A DNA stretch of 64,000 nt from Undibacterium hunanense (GCF_014284335.1 NZ_JACOGF010000017.1:1-64000), one strand, 5' to 3'; shown: positions 1-10,245, numbered from the stretch's first letter. Program-made: numbers and translations. The notes: generated by a model from the letters alone, not told the origin.

Positions 1-194
1 TAGATGGTGTTGACGGTTTGCGCTGTGGTCAGGTTGGCATACGTGTCTGCGTATTCTTTCTGAACGGAGAAGCTTTGCGCGATGTCTTTGAGGGACAGGT
101 TGGACGCTGTCCAGTATGCCAGGCCCAATGGGTCCGCTGGACGATTGAAATAAGCGATGTAAAGCTTTTGGATATCACTAGCTGCATTAGCCAT
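1..194 (-). CDS. DUF4214-domain protein, N-terminal part only
   Basis: The reading frame starts at an ATG (194-192) and stays open to the left edge, so about 64 codons are visible. It begins MANAASDIQKLYIAYFNRPA and continues with a PLGLAYW segment, the signature of the DUF4214 repeat found in secreted or surface, often RTX/S-layer-like, proteins. A good ribosome binding site (AGGAG, 6 nt upstream) supports the start. No signal peptide is visible, which would fit type I secretion through a C-terminal signal; that part lies outside the window, so this is inference. Full length and function cannot be judged here. Confidence 0.8.
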   Translation of the reverse strand, partial: MANAASDIQKLYIAYFNRPADPLGLAYWTASNLSLKDIAQSFSVQKEYADTYANLTTAQTVNTI

Positions 195-660
195 TTAGAA
201 CTCCTGTAAATTTTATTTGAATCATTTTGCGCATCAAGCACGCACCAGTTAATTACCGGATCGTATCTTCACAGAGATAATTATCTGGAGTAAGTGTCTA
301 CAATCACAACAAGATATGACATTCGTCATTTCGCCTCTGCCTGGCCTGGAAAAATGCTTTTCTGTTCACGAATAAAGCGTGTTAAGCTTGATTCGGTCAC
401 TAAAATTGATTTCATCCATGAAAGCTGAAGTTAAGGCAGAGATAAAGACCAAAATGCAGCTATTCTGGTGCTCTGCGATGACGGGGATGAAAAGTTATCG
501 GTACTCTTCATAAAGCCTCATTTATAGAAAATGCTTCCTTTGATGCAATGAGTGCGAAGTGAACGTTACAGCGTTTGAAATCAGTCCCGGATATTTCAAT
601 GGCACATAATTATTTGATGGATTAGTCAGCAGGTTCATATAAAACTTAATTCCACCCGTT
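195..660. other. Intergenic region between divergent genes
   Basis: No convincing gene is seen. It holds the upstream regions of the leftward DUF4214 gene and of the rightward large regulator. The only clear structure is a short inverted repeat ATGAC-ATTC-GTCAT at 316-329, a possible operator. Small frames in both directions lack a ribosome binding site and recognisable sequence. Confidence 0.5.
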
Positions 661-3600
661 GTGCCAAAAATCAATAAAACCAACAAGACATCCAAAGCAT
701 TAGCCACCACCCACACGGCTAACAAGAAAAGCCTTGGCATCAGCAAATATGCGAAGCTAACCATACCGCGCCTGCATGAAACCATGCAGCGGCCAAGATT
801 ATTTTCTTTGCTTGACAGCTTGTTTCAACAACATGCCATCGTTTGGGTAATATCACCACCAGGGGCAGGAAAAACCACACTCGCGGCAAGTTATCTTGCA
901 CAAAGTCAGCGCACGCCTATCTGGTATCAGATTGATGAACTGGACAGTGACAGCGGCACCCTGTTTTTCTTTCTTTCAGAAGCAAGCAACTATCTGGCAA
1001 AGCCTGTCTCCATCACGCATGAAGATAATTTGAAAGATACAAAAAAATTGGATCGCCTGTATTTTCGCGATTTTTATGCCAATCTCCCACCTGATACCAT
1101 CATTGTCTTCGACAACATTCAGGAGTTTGACTGGCAAAACGGTATTCACCTGATCGAAAGTGCATTGAGTGAAATACCTGCTGGAATTTCCATACTGGTA
1201 CTCAGCAGAGAAGCACCTCCGGCAAGATTTTCAAGAATGCAGCTGGATCATAAATTGAGTGTCATCAACTGGAACGAAATCAGCTTGACCCAGGAAGAGG
1301 CTTTAAACCTCGCGCGCTTGCACACCACGCACAGCGAGATAGACACACAATGGCTTTCACTGGTCGATGGCTGGGCTGCAGGCATCGTCATGTTGCGTGA
1401 TCTTGCCAGACAAGCAGATGACAGCCCCCTTCAGCGATTTAATGGCCGGGATGAATTGTTCAGGTACTTTGCGGGTGAAATTTTTGAGCGCATGCCAGCA
1501 CAGCATCAATTCATTCTATTAAAACTATCGGTCATGGCTGGCATAACCGAGAATGATGCAATCGCATTAAGCGGCGATCAAAACGCACCGTCACTTCTGA
1601 AATCGCTTTACTATAAATCTCTCTTTCTGGAAAGACGTGGAACAGAGCCCTACTCTTATCATTTTCATGCCCTGTTCAAAGAATTTTTGCGACACGAATT
1701 TAATTCACGGATCAGTCAACAGGACCAGATCGGGCTACGTAATATTGCCGCCAGACTTCATGAAGAAAAAGGGCAAATTGAAGATGCAGTCATCCTGCAC
1801 CAAAAGAATGCCAATTTTCAGCAGTTGATACAACTCCTGATCAGCAGTGCAGAAGGCATGTTGAAAAATGGTCGTGGCCAGGTTTGGCGTGACTGGATAA
1901 GTGCTATTCCACCTGCGGTGATGAATGACGTGCCTGAACTCTGGTACTGGCAAGGAATGTTTCTCAATGACATAGCCCCAAGACAGGCACGCATCTCGCT
2001 GATACGGGCTGCCAATGCTTTTCATGGACCGGCACAATTGCACCTGAAGTTATTGTCCATCGCAGCAATTATCGAAGGCTATGATACAGAGGCAAAAAAT
2101 TATGATGAACTGGGTCCCTGGATCAAGGAGATGCTGGCGGGGCTTGAGGTGCTTGATATCAGCACTACTCAGGCCGAAATTCAGCTTAGACTATATTCGA
2201 AATTACTGCTTGCGCTGCTATTGTTTTCGCCGGAATCTACCGATCCACCACACTTGGTCAAACAGGTCATCAGCACACTCAGAGTGGCGACAGAACCTGT
2301 AGAGAAATTATCAGCGGGATCCATCTTGCTGCGTGTCATTGAAAGAGGATTTGAAATCACTGCCGGGCAAATAAACTGGTTACTGGCGACCATGCAAGAC
2401 TGTCTGTCTGCCTTTGCAGCTACTCCATTAAAGCAGGTGAAATGGCTACGTCAAATAATTCGCTGGCATCAGAATGAAGGTAATCTGCATGAGTCATCCC
2501 GCTTCCTCGATGAAATAAAAAACATCGTCAACAGCAGCAGTCTTGATCCAATTCTTGCACAACTCATAGAAATTGAATATCTGATCGCCACGGGGGACGT
2601 GAAAAATTCACGCCTTTTATTGGATCAGGTACAAACTGCCCTACCTCCCTCACCAGACAAAGAAAATATAGAATTTCAGATTCTGGAAGCAAAATGGAAT
2701 GCCCTTGATAACCATATATCGCAGGCAATTCTCTGTCTACGCCATGCATTTGAATTAAGCGAAAAATTGAGGGTAAAGAACATAGGGCAATCACACCTGG
2801 AAATGTTTCTGGCCGCCTGTCATACGCAACAGGGTGAATTTATCCTGGCCATGGACTGGTGTGAAAAAGCATTAGAGAATGCAAACGGCTATGAACTCTT
2901 TATAGCCCAGGAATGCCAGATTTTTATCCAGGCCTATGCACAAATATCAGCCGGCAAGGACCAGATGGCAATCCAGTTACTGAATGATGCACTGACACGT
3001 CATCAACAAAGAAAGGCAATTACCCTTTTCCCACTGAACCCCATGCTTGCCGCACGTCTGATCGATTTTGCACTGAAGAAAAATATTCAGCCCGAACATG
3101 CAAGAAATATTATAGTCAGACAAAATTTAAGCCCGCCAGATAAGTTTACGTCTTATTGGCCATGGCCTGTCTCTGTACGTATCTTTGGCCAATTTGAGTT
3201 ATCGATCAACGGAAAAATTCTTGCACATGCAGGTGGTGGTCAGCAAAAACCCTTGTTGCTGTTAAAAATACTGATCTGCGCTGGCAACAAAGGACTTGGC
3301 TTGAAATCGGTTGCTTCGCAATTATGGCCAGACTCGGAAACCGCCCGCACCACCTTGAATGTGACTGTACACCGTTTGCGTAAAATTTTAGGTGGCGATG
3401 ACAGAATACTGATAGCGAACGGAAATATTTCTATTTCTGAATCAAGAACCTGGTCAGACCTGGCGGCCATGTCACATAGCTGCCAGATCATTTCCACTGT
3501 CAATCCAGCCACGTCAACAGCAAGTATTGTTCAGCTTGGCAATGCATTGCTGGATTTGTATAGAGGCCCCTTATGCGCTGAAGAAAGCGATAGCTGGCTC

Positions 3601-3906
3601 ATTGCGCATAGAGAACGCTGGAACAATTATTTCGAAGATGCCGTAACACAGTTGGGACAACATCTGGAAAATTCCGGGGAATGGGGTCTGGCATCAACAC
3701 TATATAGAAAAGTACTGGAAGTTGATGCCCTTGCAGAATCAAGTTACCGTGGCTTGATGCGTTGTGCCCATGCAGAAAATGATATCGTGACTGCCGTCGC
3801 CGCTTTCCGCAGATGCCGCGAAACACTGTCTATTCTGGTTGGCCTGCCGCCATCGGCTGAAACAACGTCGCTGGCCATAGAACTGGGTCTGATCATAGCG
3901 CCATAA
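661..3906 (+). CDS. Large MalT/SARP-type transcriptional regulator (STAND ATPase + BTAD)
   Basis: A 1081-residue signal-integrating transcription factor. A P-loop NTPase module lies near the N-terminus (Walker A SPPGAGKTT at 65-73, Walker B-like IIVFDN near 148), followed by a long helical repeat region resembling the MalT/LuxR-family sensor part. The C-terminus (from about 839) is an OmpR-like winged helix (VRIFGQFEL...) followed by a bacterial transcriptional activator domain, the SARP/AfsR arrangement, rather than a LuxR HTH. The start is a GTG with a weak ribosome binding site; an in-frame ATG at codon 42 would leave the P-loop intact but remove the conserved-looking SKYAKLTIPRLHE lead-in, so GTG is preferred. 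It converges on the sensor kinase gene. Ligand and targets are unknown. Confidence 0.85.
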   Translation: MPKINKTNKTSKALATTHTANKKSLGISKYAKLTIPRLHETMQRPRLFSLLDSLFQQHAIVWVISPPGAGKTTLAASYLAQSQRTPIWYQIDELDSDSGTLFFFLSEASNYLAKPVSITHEDNLKDTKKLDRLYFRDFYANLPPDTIIVFDNIQEFDWQNGIHLIESALSEIPAGISILVLSREAPPARFSRMQLDHKLSVINWNEISLTQEEALNLARLHTTHSEIDTQWLSLVDGWAAGIVMLRDLARQADDSPLQRFNGRDELFRYFAGEIFERMPAQHQFILLKLSVMAGITENDAIALSGDQNAPSLLKSLYYKSLFLERRGTEPYSYHFHALFKEFLRHEFNSRISQQDQIGLRNIAARLHEEKGQIEDAVILHQKNANFQQLIQLLISSAEGMLKNGRGQVWRDWISAIPPAVMNDVPELWYWQGMFLNDIAPRQARISLIRAANAFHGPAQLHLKLLSIAAIIEGYDTEAKNYDELGPWIKEMLAGLEVLDISTTQAEIQLRLYSKLLLALLLFSPESTDPPHLVKQVISTLRVATEPVEKLSAGSILLRVIERGFEITAGQINWLLATMQDCLSAFAATPLKQVKWLRQIIRWHQNEGNLHESSRFLDEIKNIVNSSSLDPILAQLIEIEYLIATGDVKNSRLLLDQVQTALPPSPDKENIEFQILEAKWNALDNHISQAILCLRHAFELSEKLRVKNIGQSHLEMFLAACHTQQGEFILAMDWCEKALENANGYELFIAQECQIFIQAYAQISAGKDQMAIQLLNDALTRHQQRKAITLFPLNPMLAARLIDFALKKNIQPEHARNIIVRQNLSPPDKFTSYWPWPVSVRIFGQFELSINGKILAHAGGGQQKPLLLLKILICAGNKGLGLKSVASQLWPDSETARTTLNVTVHRLRKILGGDDRILIANGNISISESRTWSDLAAMSHSCQIISTVNPATSTASIVQLGNALLDLYRGPLCAEESDSWLIAHRERWNNYFEDAVTQLGQHLENSGEWGLASTLYRKVLEVDALAESSYRGLMRCAHAENDIVTAVAAFRRCRETLSILVGLPPSAETTSLAIELGLIIAP

Positions 3907-3949
3907 TCTGATTAGCACTCACATGCTAAAAACATTTTTTACCGCTCCT

Positions 3950-6900
3950 CTAGAGACGCGGACGTTCAAATTGCAATGGCAAATACAGCGTAAAACAAGT
4001 TCCTTCACCGACAATTGACCTTACATGTATGCTGCCGCCATGTTGTTCGATAATGTCACGGACAATAGTCAATCCCATACCCATACCCTCACCAGCTGTT
4101 TTGGTGGTATACAACGGATCAAACAAGCGTTGCTGTGATTCGTGTGACATGCCGATGCCGTTATCTTCAACCTCAACGGCCAATACCTCATTGATGATGG
4201 CGGTACGAATAATCAGGCTGCCGGGCTTCAGTTTATGCTGATTTTCAGGACGTGCAAGAATGGCCTGGCAAGCATTAATGAGAAGATTCATGAACACCTG
4301 ATTTAATCTGGCGGGCCAACACTTCAGGACAGGATTGGCATCCAGCTGGGAAACAATTTCTATGACATCACCATACTGAACGCGCACCAGATTGACCGTT
4401 GAAAGCAAACCTTCAGCGATACCCGTTTCTTTCATATCGGCGTCATCCAGGCGGGAAAAGGTACGTAAATTCAATACCAAATCACGTATTTGTCTGGCAC
4501 CACCCAATATGGTGTCGAGTGACTCGACAGAATAGTTCAAATGTTGCTGGAAAATATTTGCAATCTCGGCATCAGTATCCTCATCCAGTAAATTGGTCAG
4601 GAAATCATTGAACTGTATCAAGTGCAGACGCAAGTTCTGGCTGCCTACATAAATGAAGTTGACCGGATTATTGATTTCATGGGACAAGCCGGCAGTCAAG
4701 GTACCGATAGAAGCCACCTTTGCCTGGTTGATCATGTGCACCTGGGTTCTGTCCAGTGCTTCTCTGGTCGTATCAAGCTGTTGCGATGCCTCCAGATTTT
4801 CTATCGCAATTGCGCCATAGGAGCACAAGGCACGGAAAACCAGCTTCCTGCGTTCATCAAACACCTTGGTTTCAGGAAATTTAATGTGTATGAGTCCAAG
4901 CAATTTACTGCCAATAAGCAACGGCGCAATCAGCGCGGAAATTCTTGGATTCAACTGCAAGGCATCATTATCATCACCGTCATCCGTGGCGGGTTTAAGC
5001 AGTAGTTCTTTTCTTTCACGCGCCACTTTTGCAAGTTGGGATTCGCTTGAAACAACTGGAATTTTTCTTTCGCCGCTTACCGTCTTTGATCTTGTGGGAA
5101 ATACCAACTCAAGCTCATCTCCCTCTTTCGTTGCCCGATAAATCAAGATCTCCGGTGCGTCAAGCAAACGGCTGATATGCGTATGCAAAGCTTCATACAC
5201 CAGTTCGATATTTGGGTCGTGCGTTATTTCAACGCCAATTTCAGAAAGATGACGGAAACTTTCCAATGACAAGCCCAACTCGGTATTTGCCCGGTTCAGC
5301 GCAACATTGGTATGAATCAGGTTCTTGTTGATATCCATCAATTCAAGCTGCTTCTGCCTTAACGCTGCGGTACCTTCCTTGACCTTGGTATCAAGAACCA
5401 TCTGCGCATTACGCAAATAACGGGTCCTTAACTGCACCAGGAAATACAGGATGGCGATAACAAGCAAAACCTGCAAGACGGTGAACCACCATGTCTGTCG
5501 CCACGAAGGTAGCACCAGAACCGGTATGTCCAGGGCCGGCTCGGTCCAGATGCCATTGCGATTCGATACGCGCAATTTCAAATGGTAACGCCCGGGTGGC
5601 AAATTTGAATAACTGACCAGGCGCCTGGATGCATCGACTTCTATCCAGTCCTTGTCATAATTTTCCAGGAAATAGGCGTACCGGTTATATTCGGGTGCGG
5701 AAAAATCAAGAGCAGCGAATTCCAGAGAAAAGTTATTTTCATCAGGACTGATCTTCAATTCCTGCGTGTCCGGTCCAGTAAATCGCAAGCCTGAGAGCTG
5801 ATTCTTGCCACCAACTTGCAAATTACTAATCGCCAGCGATGCGCGATAATTCCAACTTTGAAATAGTTCAGGTTTCACTATCGTCAGGCCATCCGCGCCA
5901 CCAAACAACAAATCACCTTCCGCAGTCTTTGCCCCGCTGTTCAACCAATGAATTTGTATGGCGCCACCATCGGCCAGTCTGACTGGCTGGATTTTCAGTG
6001 TATCGGGATTGATGACAGCTAATCCCTTGTCCGTACTCACCCAGATTTGCCCCTTTGCATCTTCAAAAATTTTATCCACAATGGCATTGGGCAAACCATC
6101 TTTAGTGGTAAGCCGAACCTGATCTGGAAATTTCTCTGTTGAAGATGCGACGCGACTGCGATTGAATAAGATGATGCCATCACCGAGTGTGGAGACCCAC
6201 AGGCGGCCACGCGTATCGGCATGGACACTGGAAACGTAGGCAGATGAATTCGCCACACTTTTACCGGTGGGCCATATGTGTTCAATTTTCTGCATATGCT
6301 TGTCATAGCGATAAAATCCGTGGTGTCTGGTACCTATCCACACGCCTTTGTCAGCATCCTTTTCCAGCAACACGATAATGTCATTGTTTAATGCCTCGGT
6401 GCCAGGAACACGCCTGGTCAGTCTGGTGACTGACTGATCAAGATCAAACGTCCACAAGCCGTCAGTGCCGCCCATCCACAGCTGCCTGTCATCTTTCATT
6501 AACGCAGTGACTGACTCTGCGGGCTGACGCGGCGCTGTCGAAACCAACTGTATCTTCTTTTCGGAAAGATCCTTTGTATTTACTATGTAAAGGCCTCGTG
6601 CTGATGCCAGATATATCTCATTGTCAGACGCCTGCACCATGGCATTAATGGCGACCTTGGGAAGAGAAACAGCGGGATTCTCTTCACTGGACTTGATCCA
6701 GGTGATTTTTCCTGTCACCGGACTCACGATGTTTACACCGTTGGTGCGCAAGCCCAGCCAGATCTCACCATTTCTCAGCGGCAACACAGATGTGACATCT
6801 GTATCCCTGATTTTAAAGTTGGATGATGCTCCGCCAAATATCGTTTGAATGGCTGTTTGTTGTCCGTTTGTGCGACTGATACCGCGCTGGGTGCCTATCC

Positions 6901-8041
6901 AGACCGTGCCAGCAGTATCGCGCAAAATGGCCGAAGCAGTGTTATCTGCCAGGCTATATGGCAAATCATCCTTATGTTGCTCGCGACGTGTCGTCATTGT
7001 GGCCACATCAACGACCACAATGCCCTGGCCCAAAGTACCAAGCCAGACTTTGCCCGGATTGATTTCCTGGATAAAATTGATATCTTCCTTACTGATCACA
7101 TGGGGCGTATTACCGGTCTCCTGAACCGCCTTGATCAGCATGGAAGAATAGGCAGTTATGGTTGAGTTTGCCGTTCGCTCTGCCACGAATGCACCCTGAC
7201 CCAGGGTACCCACCCAGACCTTGCAATCGCTGCCTTTACTTAAACTCAGAATTTTTGGCGCGGCTTTGTCTTTACCGGGCAAAGTAACAGGAATATAGCT
7301 GTCCGACTTTTCATCCTTGATAAACAAGCCCTTGCCCGTACCCACCCACAAGACACCCTGACAATCGCGCACCAATGATCTGACTTCGCTGGAAATCAGG
7401 CCACGGGTATCCATCCCACTCTTGCTTTCATGTGTGACGGCATCGTCCTTGAATTGCAAATGATCCAGACCGCCCCTGCTGCCTATCCACAAGCCATCCT
7501 TGCCATCATCCAGGATGCTTGCAATTGCCGGATGACTGGTTCCAGTCACACCGACAGGGATGCGAATAAAGCGATCAAGCACATCATCATAACGGGCTAA
7601 ACCGCCACTATTGGTGCCTACCCAAAGTCTGCCGCGGATATCGATATGCAAGCTGAGTATTGCACTGTCGGGAACGCTACTCTCATCATTCGGTATGGGA
7701 TCAAAGTGGCGAAAGCGATAACCATCCCAGCGGGCAAGGCCACCCTGCGTTCCAATCCAGATAAAACCACGCTTGTCCTGGACAAGCGCAGTAACAAAAG
7801 AATGGGGTAAGCCATTGGAGGTGTTAAGGGTTTGGAAAATGCTATCGCCAAGCTCTTGCCAGGGGACAGCATTCGATGTCGGCTCATTTGCGACGGCAGT
7901 TGCATTCAGTAGTGCAAATACAAACAAAAGGCCAATACGTCTGGCTATCGGCAACAGCATCAGTATCAGCGCATGGGAAAATGCATTGATTATTTTCACA
8001 GAAAAAAGATTCAGATTCCTGGAGTCTGTGAAAAATCTCAT
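3950..8041 (-). CDS. Two-component-regulator-propeller sensor histidine kinase
   Basis: A 1363-residue membrane sensor. After an N-terminal hydrophobic stretch (about residues 28-52, a signal or anchor) come many WIGT/LWVGT-type repeats, the two-component-regulator propeller blades of two periplasmic beta-propellers, then a Y_Y_Y domain (about 755-845), one membrane helix (about 850-868), a GAF-like domain (about 940-1080) and a kinase core. The phospho-acceptor is H1121 in LSHEINNP; the N box (NLLINACQAI), G1 (DNGIGM) and G2 (GMGMGLTIV) are present. Unlike Bacteroidetes hybrid sensors it lacks receiver and AraC domains. The single-domain response regulator just upstream on the same strand is the likely partner. 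The start has a weak ribosome binding site; an ATG at codon 28 is an alternative. Ligand unknown. Confidence 0.9.
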   Translation of the reverse strand: MRFFTDSRNLNLFSVKIINAFSHALILMLLPIARRIGLLFVFALLNATAVANEPTSNAVPWQELGDSIFQTLNTSNGLPHSFVTALVQDKRGFIWIGTQGGLARWDGYRFRHFDPIPNDESSVPDSAILSLHIDIRGRLWVGTNSGGLARYDDVLDRFIRIPVGVTGTSHPAIASILDDGKDGLWIGSRGGLDHLQFKDDAVTHESKSGMDTRGLISSEVRSLVRDCQGVLWVGTGKGLFIKDEKSDSYIPVTLPGKDKAAPKILSLSKGSDCKVWVGTLGQGAFVAERTANSTITAYSSMLIKAVQETGNTPHVISKEDINFIQEINPGKVWLGTLGQGIVVVDVATMTTRREQHKDDLPYSLADNTASAILRDTAGTVWIGTQRGISRTNGQQTAIQTIFGGASSNFKIRDTDVTSVLPLRNGEIWLGLRTNGVNIVSPVTGKITWIKSSEENPAVSLPKVAINAMVQASDNEIYLASARGLYIVNTKDLSEKKIQLVSTAPRQPAESVTALMKDDRQLWMGGTDGLWTFDLDQSVTRLTRRVPGTEALNNDIIVLLEKDADKGVWIGTRHHGFYRYDKHMQKIEHIWPTGKSVANSSAYVSSVHADTRGRLWVSTLGDGIILFNRSRVASSTEKFPDQVRLTTKDGLPNAIVDKIFEDAKGQIWVSTDKGLAVINPDTLKIQPVRLADGGAIQIHWLNSGAKTAEGDLLFGGADGLTIVKPELFQSWNYRASLAISNLQVGGKNQLSGLRFTGPDTQELKISPDENNFSLEFAALDFSAPEYNRYAYFLENYDKDWIEVDASRRLVSYSNLPPGRYHLKLRVSNRNGIWTEPALDIPVLVLPSWRQTWWFTVLQVLLVIAILYFLVQLRTRYLRNAQMVLDTKVKEGTAALRQKQLELMDINKNLIHTNVALNRANTELGLSLESFRHLSEIGVEITHDPNIELVYEALHTHISRLLDAPEILIYRATKEGDELELVFPTRSKTVSGERKIPVVSSESQLAKVARERKELLLKPATDDGDDNDALQLNPRISALIAPLLIGSKLLGLIHIKFPETKVFDERRKLVFRALCSYGAIAIENLEASQQLDTTREALDRTQVHMINQAKVASIGTLTAGLSHEINNPVNFIYVGSQNLRLHLIQFNDFLTNLLDEDTDAEIANIFQQHLNYSVESLDTILGGARQIRDLVLNLRTFSRLDDADMKETGIAEGLLSTVNLVRVQYGDVIEIVSQLDANPVLKCWPARLNQVFMNLLINACQAILARPENQHKLKPGSLIIRTAIINEVLAVEVEDNGIGMSHESQQRLFDPLYTTKTAGEGMGMGLTIVRDIIEQHGGSIHVRSIVGEGTCFTLYLPLQFERPRL

Positions 8042-8182
8042 TTTCTTCGATTAAGTGCGTGTTCCATCAGGTTTGAAATAAGTGATTTACTGTCGCTAAT
8101 GCTGTTTGGCCTGATTTCCCGGCATTATCTCAATCGAAGGCCATCGACAGCCATCAATCGACAAACTGATTGATGGCCCACT

Positions 8183-8650
8183 TTAAATGGCAACAGAAGT
8201 TTTGCTCATGACTTCAAACTGCTGAACTGCAAAATTAACCGCATCCAATAGCTGCTGAGAGTCGTATGGCTTGACGATGAATTTACAAATACCACCCAGA
8301 TTAATCGAATCGATTACAGCATCCACATCAATGTATCCTGATACCATGATGCGGGAAGTCAGCGGTACCAGACGCTTGGCTTCAATGAATAACTCCACTC
8401 CGCCCATCCTTGGCATACGGTAGTCGCTGACTATACAAGCCAGCTTGTCCGCCGTGCCGATACTATTGATTATGCCGACTGCTTCCAGCCCATCACGGGC
8501 TTCCAATACATGGAAATGATCGCGCAAAACGCTCGCCATGACAGACAGATTCGATTCCTTGTCATCAACGATCAGAACCGAATAGCGAGGTAAAGCAGAA
8601 TCCAGCCCTGCTTGCAGTTGAGCCAGATTTTTTGTACTAAAAACAGCCAT
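8183..8650 (-). CDS. Single-domain (CheY-like) response regulator
   Basis: 155 residues made almost entirely of one receiver domain: acidic pair D29-D30 (LIVDDKES), phosphorylation site D76 (IVSDYRMPRMGG), conserved Lys in FIVKPYD. There is no output domain, so signalling is through protein contact or phosphotransfer. The extra ~20 N-terminal residues are unremarkable. The frame could open at a TTG one codon earlier, but the ATG at 8650 is the natural start. It lies upstream of the propeller kinase gene on the same strand with a 141-bp gap, so it may pair with that kinase, which has no receiver of its own. The DYRMP motif resembles receivers attached to HD-GYP/RpfG-type proteins, but that domain is absent. 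Confidence 0.88.
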   Translation of the reverse strand: MAVFSTKNLAQLQAGLDSALPRYSVLIVDDKESNLSVMASVLRDHFHVLEARDGLEAVGIINSIGTADKLACIVSDYRMPRMGGVELFIEAKRLVPLTSRIMVSGYIDVDAVIDSINLGGICKFIVKPYDSQQLLDAVNFAVQQFEVMSKTSVAI

Positions 8651-8791
8651 CAAACATCTCGATAGTTAACAATATATCTTGCCTAGACTAAATCATTATC
8701 TAGACATAGGCAAGGATAGAAAAATAGTGCCTGGCAACAATAAAAATGCACACCCTGGCCGATAAGCAGGTACGGCACAGACACAATGCAT

Positions 8792-9292
8792 TTAAACACT
8801 CTGCAATTCAGGCACAGACACTTTCAGCCTGCGAAGCTGTATTACGACGCCAACCAGAAACAGGATAAAAATCAAACCTGTAGCGACGACCAGGCCCGGT
8901 GCGTCTGCATCAGGAAATACAGGATTGCCTGCGGGGAGCCGTGTCGTCGTTTCGGTCACGCCAGGTATCATATGGAAAAAGAAGGTCGTGCTGTAACTGA
9001 CCGTCTCAACCAGCAGCCATGAACGGCCAAAGAGCTTCGTTTTTCCGGCAGCGACTGCCACACCCAACACGATCAGGGTCAAAATTCCCAATGCATGCGG
9101 TTTGCCGAAACCGCCGTGGGCGAAAATACCAAATCCGGTGAGGCAGGTGACGACGGTGGCCCAGATATACACCTGCCCTGTCAGCCCATCTGGCTTGATA
9201 CGTCCATCACGAACAAAAGCCACAATCCCCGCAATTACGGCGATCAGGCTAATCAGGGTATGAATAAGACCAAGGGTAGACAGTCCGAACAT
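8792..9292 (-). CDS. Four-helix integral membrane protein of unknown function
   Basis: 166 residues with four to five hydrophobic segments (about 5-27, 44-60, 66-84, 100-112, 132-152) and membrane-associated His residues (positions 11, 59, 66, 106 by eye), similar in style to DUF2306-type membrane proteins; the family assignment is uncertain. The ATG at 9292 has AAGGA about 8 nt upstream. A short basic C-terminal tail (QLRRLKVSV) follows the last helix. It stands alone, in the same direction as the response regulator, 141 bp away. No function is proposed. Confidence 0.75.
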   Translation of the reverse strand: MFGLSTLGLIHTLISLIAVIAGIVAFVRDGRIKPDGLTGQVYIWATVVTCLTGFGIFAHGGFGKPHALGILTLIVLGVAVAAGKTKLFGRSWLLVETVSYSTTFFFHMIPGVTETTTRLPAGNPVFPDADAPGLVVATGLIFILFLVGVVIQLRRLKVSVPELQSV

Positions 9293-9758
9293 GGTAGTGA
9301 TCCTTATGGTGAAAATGCGTTATGAGGTCTTCAACAGAGGTCTTCAGCAGCGATTGAAGACAAGGGAGATGTGCAAGCATGACGACATTGCTATACAAAC
9401 ATGTTTTTACCTTATCAGGCAAGCATATTCCGTGTTTTGGCTCATATGTTTGTCTCTCGCGTCTCTTTCCAGTGCCATATTCAGTGCCATATTCAGACCG
9501 GCATCGTCACCGGCTTAAACGATAGCCTGCCGGATGAAAGCAATCATATTGAAAATAAGCTGCCATGTACGTCAGCGTACATTCTATTTTTTGAAAACGG
9601 CGTATATCTCGAACTCAGCTTATTACTCAGCTTATTACTAAGCTTATTTATGAAATGAATTCTGGATTTCATGCCCATACGCCATGTGGAAAATCTTCAA
9701 TGCCACGTGTGGGCTTTATTCAACACCCCATCTGCCACGCCTGTACAAGGAGCCCGTC
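9293..9758. other. Intergenic region with two sets of 12-bp tandem repeats
   Basis: No supported gene. Two short tandem arrays are visible: CAGTGCCATATT twice at about 9470-9493 and ACTCAGCTTATT, twice exact plus once with one change, at about 9613-9648. Both periods are 12 bp. A frame at 9401-9658 runs through both arrays, encoding QCHIQCHIQ and LSLLLSLLLSLF, but has no ribosome binding site and looks like a by-product of the repeats. Confidence 0.6.
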
Positions 9759-10100
9759 ATGAAACTGAAACCACTCAATGAAAAAATGGAGCAATGTCTT
9801 GCCACCTGTCTGGCATGTCATCGCATCTGCACGGCAACTGCTGCCCATGTCATGCATGGGGACAGCAATCACAGTGAAGTGCTGCATCTGGTGAGTCTGC
9901 TCGATTGCGCCCAGATTTGTCTGGTACATGCCGATTTCATGTCTCGCCGCTCACCACATCATTCCCATCTGGCCAAAGAATGTGCGGAAATCTGCAAGGC
10001 CTGCGCCACGCTGTGTGAAGCCCATACTGACTCTGATGGCATGATGGATGAATGTGCCAAAGCCTGTCGTGCCTGTGCGGACAGTTGCACACAGATGTAA
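9759..10100 (+). CDS. Four-helix-bundle copper-binding protein (DUF326-like)
   Basis: 113 residues, rich in Cys and His at regular spacing (CLATCLACHRICTATAAH, CAEICKACATLCEAH, CAKACRACADSC), the pattern of DUF326 / Csp-type four-helix bundles that store many Cu(I) ions in their core. Start chosen at ATG 9759 because AAGGAG lies 6 nt upstream; the frame opens earlier at 9684 but the extra 25 residues are not family-like. No signal peptide is visible, so a cytosolic (Csp3-like) location is likely. No copper efflux gene and no CueR-type operator were found next to it. Copper binding is inferred from the family. Confidence 0.88.
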   Translation: MKLKPLNEKMEQCLATCLACHRICTATAAHVMHGDSNHSEVLHLVSLLDCAQICLVHADFMSRRSPHHSHLAKECAEICKACATLCEAHTDSDGMMDECAKACRACADSCTQM

Positions 10101-10147
10101 GTCACTGGCCCTGGGCATTGCCATGTACTGCCTTTTGAAAACCGGCA

Positions 10148-10168
10148 TTTGTTTGTCATAGAACAAAC
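10148..10168. promoter_or_regulatory. Inverted repeat upstream of oleate hydratase gene
   Basis: TTTGTT-8 nt-AACAAA lies about 80 bp upstream of the chosen oleate hydratase start. It could be an operator or chance symmetry; no promoter hexamers are clear beside it. Confidence 0.25.
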
Positions 10169-10245
10169 CCTATAACACGAAAGCACGCCAAGCTGGTAGC
10201 AGATCAAAGCATGGCTACATGCATACTCTTACCAACAAGGACATC

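Noticed and set aside
9401..9658. 85-codon frame upstream of the Cys-rich protein gene
   Set aside because: No ribosome binding site, no family likeness; its repeats come from tandem DNA repeats.
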